NCBI RefSeq assembly: GCF_963966145.1 | Contig: NC_091046.1 | Coordinates: forward strand, 47,988,001-48,052,000 | Length of the DNA: 64,000 nucleotides | From: Tenebrio molitor | Taxonomy: Eukaryota > Arthropoda > Insecta > Coleoptera > Tenebrionidae | Reading direction: 5' to 3' | Shown here: positions 61,028 to 64,000 of the stretch, piece after piece | How the letters are laid out: each line of letters starts with the position of its first letter | Numbering within the stretch: position 1 is the stretch's first letter | Translations under genes and position numbers: made by a program | The notes under the pieces: model-generated | What the model was told of the DNA's origin: nothing | Seen by the model: the letters and a program-made list of their open reading frames with translations, nothing else | Database searches by the model: none

Positions 61028-61489
61028 CGTTTTACTTCGAAAAATAACGTAAATGAGACGATAACTTTCAACAAATGCACCAAATTGAGGTTACGAGGAA
61101 TCCACGATTTGTTTATTATCAACTGTCACTGAGACTGACTGACAGTCACTGACAGTGTGACAGTGTTCAGTCTAGTGAAATTGTGAAATTCCCTAAAACT
61201 CAATGAGTACTGAATAGTGAGCGCGTTTACACAATTATAATACTTCCACTTGATCGTGTCTAGACAGCTTTTTTATTTATCTGACGTAACTTAAACAAAA
61301 AGTTTAACAAAACATCTCATTTATTCTACCTAAAACAAACAAAATCATTCCATATTAAAAATACTGACATTACACAATGACAAAACGTACCCTATTTACA
61401 TATATGACAATACATAAAATAATAATATCTTAATATCCATAATAATAAAGTATAAATCAGTCGTGACGTCTCGATTTGAGCATTATTTC
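61028..61489. other. Spacer between RIO kinase 2 start and SBK-type kinase end
   Basis: This 460-bp stretch must hold the RIO kinase 2 promoter and the 3' UTR of the SBK-type kinase, both on the minus strand. Around 61125-61165 a GACTGACAGTCACTGACAGT-like motif repeats several times. No TATA box is evident. Confidence 0.5.
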
Positions 61490-62924
61490 CTATTTATTTG
61501 GCGACTTTCGCGAGTGGTACCCATTACTCCTCACTTCCGACGCAGAATACGCCCTGTAAATCTTCTCGACACCGTACTCCCTCTTATTGACGGGAGGTGA
61601 CCTGTGTTTGATCCCGTTGGTGACAGCACCGTTCTGTTTATAAACGTATTTCTCTGATTGCGGCAACTGCACGTTGATTTTGTGTCTCACTGTATTGTTG
61701 CTGTCACTACTGTCGAGCGAGGACAGCGAGTTCACCATCTGTAGATTCTGGAATGGCAGAGCTGCGCTCACTGTAAACTCCTGTTTCTTCTGACTCTTCA
61801 CGTCTCCGTTTGTACCATTTTGTACCATAGCGTTCATGATTTGGCTCCGGGAGGCGTTCGTCTCCTTCTGTTCTTCCAGAGGGATTCTGGGGTCGATCGG
61901 AGGAATATAGTATTCGGGCGCTTTCCTCAGGCTGACCATCGAGACCTTCCTGTCTCGTCGTCGGTACCGGTGGGACTCTTCCGGGTTCGCGTCTGGGTGA
62001 CCGATGGGGCCCCGCGACTCCATCCTCTCTCCAGCCGGACCCGTTTGGTTGTCCTGGATGCCGATGTCTTCGTCGCTCAACTCTTCCAGAGCTTGTTCGT
62101 CCTCTTCTTCGATCACGCTCGACTGTATCCACTGTCTGATCCTGTCCTTCTTTGCGCTTCTGTCGACAGTGGTCTCCAGACCGTACTGGGTGAGGGTGAA
62201 CAAGAGTTTGTTCTTCTCTTCTGGACTGCTGTGGAAACTGTACATCGACGGACACAGCCCCTCGTCCTCGTTGGGTAATTCGCTACTCTTCTCCATACCT
62301 CCTTTGGACATCCACCGGTCCTCCAAGAACCTGTGGACTTCCGCCAACCCCGCCGGACGCTTTTCGGGCTTCGGCTCCAAATATTTCTTGAACAGCTTCT
62401 GAGCTTTGGACGACACCAGTTTGAACAGTTTGGGTTGTCTCTTCAGTGGGATGGAGGTGTTTTGCCAGGAGGAATATCGAGAATATCTGGGGTCGTCGGG
62501 GGCGGCTTTCTGCCAAGGTAGACACCCGGTGAGGCAGACGAATGTCACGATTCCGAATTGCCAGACGTCATGAGATGTATTGGTCCTGAAACGTGAACAG
62601 TGACACTTAGATTGCACTTTCGACGGTGTCGTTATACAGACATGTAACTGCCGTCGGTGGGTACCTGGAGAACTTCAGGCGGCGCGTAGGGCAGCCACTC
62701 GTTCCTCCTCATCACGACGGAACCCACGCGTCTCGTCTCGCCGAAATCGCACAATTTTATTCGCGAAAAGTCCGATTTAAACACTAAGATATTGTCTAAT
62801 TTTACGTCGCGGTGCACCAGGTCGCGAGTGTGGAGGTGCTCCAGCGCCGCCGACAGTTGCTTGGCCACACGTTTCGTGTGGAGTTCCCCGATACCGGTGT
62901 CGGAGACGTTGGAAGTCAAGTCGC
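61490..62924 (-). CDS. SBK-family serine/threonine kinase, 5' partial
   Basis: A protein kinase most like SH3-binding domain kinase 1 (SBK1) and its insect relatives, a signalling enzyme of poorly defined substrates. Minus-strand exons 62924-62642 and 61585+1000 (62585-61490) are joined by a 56-bp GT-AG intron. The first visible exon begins in the middle of the kinase domain (GDLTSNVSDTG) and contains the catalytic loop LVHRDVKLDN, the DFG motif in LCDFGETRRVG and APPEV in place of APE. The second continues with DVWQFGIVTFVCLTGCLPWQ and FKKYLEPKPEKRPAGLAEV, then a long, low-complexity, Ser/Asp/Arg-rich tail of about 260 residues. The glycine loop and the VAIK lysine are missing because their exons lie beyond the right edge. 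The acceptor at 62925 (TTCCAG) shows that an upstream exon exists. 459 residues are visible. Confidence 0.88.
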
Positions 62925-63502
62925 CTGGAACAAAGACAAAATTTAACTTTGTTCTTAGTTTATTTTATCTGATTTTTGAATCAGAATCATTGCGTTTCAC
63001 GGGAATAGCAGAAAATTTTGGTTTTTCAAGTGGCAAGCTAAATTTTTTTTAAATTACAATTTTGCAGTTTGCATCAGTGCACTTTTCAACCAAATTCGTA
63101 TAGACAATGTTAAAAAAATGTTGCAAGTGTAAATCAATCACATGCAAAGAAAAAGCTAATAATGTCTTTGCTATTTCAAACAAATAATTTTACGTGTAAC
63201 AGATGTTCAAGATGTTCTTCGTTAACTGCTTGACATTGACATGATCCGTTGTGGCAAATTTTCATCAAATTTTCAATTTGGTCTTTGATGTTTTCGACGT
63301 TTTCAATTTTTTAAATTATGTAGTTTTTTGCGGCTCCACTCTAATTTGTACCTAATTTGCGAGAAAATAATCGAGGGGTGTTAAATCGGAATATGTTGAC
63401 GGCCTTCTATCATATTAAATCAACCAATGCATAAAACGCGTCATCAATTAACATTAGATAGAAATATTTTTTCCTTGTACTGATATAGTATATAACGGTA
63501 TT
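62925..63502 (-). other. Intron sequence of the SBK-type kinase
   Basis: AT-rich sequence upstream of the kinase exon, without any further kinase exon that I can find up to the end of the window. This intron is therefore at least 1 kb, much longer than the other introns of these neighbouring genes. Confidence 0.6.
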
Positions 63503-63503
63503 A

Positions 63504-63603
63504 GGCCGATATGGGTTATATAACAGACATGGTTGAGGTATTGTAAAATCGAGGGGGAGCCGAGATTTTATAATCAACCGAGTCTGTTATATCCATATCG
63601 GCC
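63504..63603. repeat. 100-bp hairpin repeat in the kinase intron
   Basis: GGCCGATATGGGTTATATAA then CAGAC (63504-63528) pairs with GTCTGTTATATCCATATCGGCC (63582-63603; key parts GTCTGTTATAT and CATATCGGCC). The loop itself is partly self-complementary (GGTTGAGGTATTGTAAAATC against GATTTTATAATCAACC). Further pieces of the same family (AATAACGGCCT, twice) occur near 63745-63785, and GTTTTCTTTATACCA (63616 on) has an inverted copy at 63841-63856, so a larger element of about 350 bp is likely. Confidence 0.75.
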
Positions 63604-64000
63604 GTATGTTGTGTTATAGTTTTCTTTATACCAATAATACTTAACATTTAACGATGATTTATTTGTAAGACTGACATTTCTCTTTACTTCAAAAATTAAA
63701 TTTAGTTGTCATCTATGCCGTAACCGTAGCAACGGTAGCAAAAATAACGGCCTCGGTCTGATAATTTTGAATAACGGCCTAGTCTGTTATAGGTATCATA
63801 TCAATCAAACATTGAGTACTGGTAAATCCTAATAACAGTATGGTATAAAGAAAAATTTATTTGCTTATATGTATTTAAGTTTTTTGAGTATTGTTCTGTA
63901 ATTGATTTTTTTTTAAATAGTAGTTTTATTATATGTATTTATAAAAAAAAAATAACATGTTGCATGATGATTGATGACATAAAGACAACATCTAGAAATT

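Noticed and set aside
1..64000. CRISPR arrays, bacterial operons, rRNA or tRNA genes
   Set aside because: No regularly spaced identical repeats, no Shine-Dalgarno-led gene strings, and no rRNA or tRNA pattern was recognised by eye. Small RNA genes could still be missed without a covariance search.

Overview
This is nuclear DNA of an insect, most likely a beetle and perhaps a darkling beetle. The grounds are: protein-coding genes with canonical GT-AG introns of only about 47-56 bp, insect-type acyl-CoA delta-9 desaturases, a Roundabout receptor closest to insect Robo2/3, and many small inverted-repeat transposons with TATACAGGGTG-type ends. The beetle assignment is an inference; insect is well supported.

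Layout. From 1 to 26.9 kb there are no exons on the plus strand. The minus strand carries a desaturase cluster at 13.5-20.3 kb: two intact four-exon genes (13533-14756 and 18944-20149) and two broken copies between them (16500-16955 and 18140-18480), with an 865-bp Tc1/mariner-like inverted-repeat element separating the broken copies. From 26888 to 31329 lie the last five exons of a robo2/3-type axon guidance receptor (Ig2 to the stop codon). Its upstream exons (signal peptide, Ig1) are not visible, so the desaturase cluster probably sits antisense inside a long robo intron. From 32.1 to 58.9 kb there is a gene desert filled with decayed mobile DNA: a chimeric inverted-repeat element abutting a Polinton-type DNA polymerase fragment (35.4-36.9 kb), a small TIR element holding the start of a recombinase-like protein (37.1-37.7 kb), tandem repeats, hairpins, a Tc1 transposase corpse (45.0-45.5 kb), a MITE nested in a MITE (47.3-48.1 kb) and a degenerate tandem array split by two TIR elements (52.6-54.9 kb). 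From 58.9 kb to the right end three genes are packed tightly: a secreted, GPI-anchored Ly6-type protein (plus), RIO kinase 2 (minus, convergent, 43 bp between stop codons), and the 3' part of an SBK-family serine/threonine kinase (minus) whose start lies beyond the window.

How the parts relate. The genes are ordinary eukaryotic single-gene units with unrelated jobs: lipid desaturation in the ER, axon guidance at the cell surface, 40S ribosome maturation, and signalling. The most informative structure is the desaturase cluster. Flanking similarity indicates that a two-gene block was duplicated in tandem and that each block then lost the opposite member, leaving one functional gene of each type plus one relic of each.
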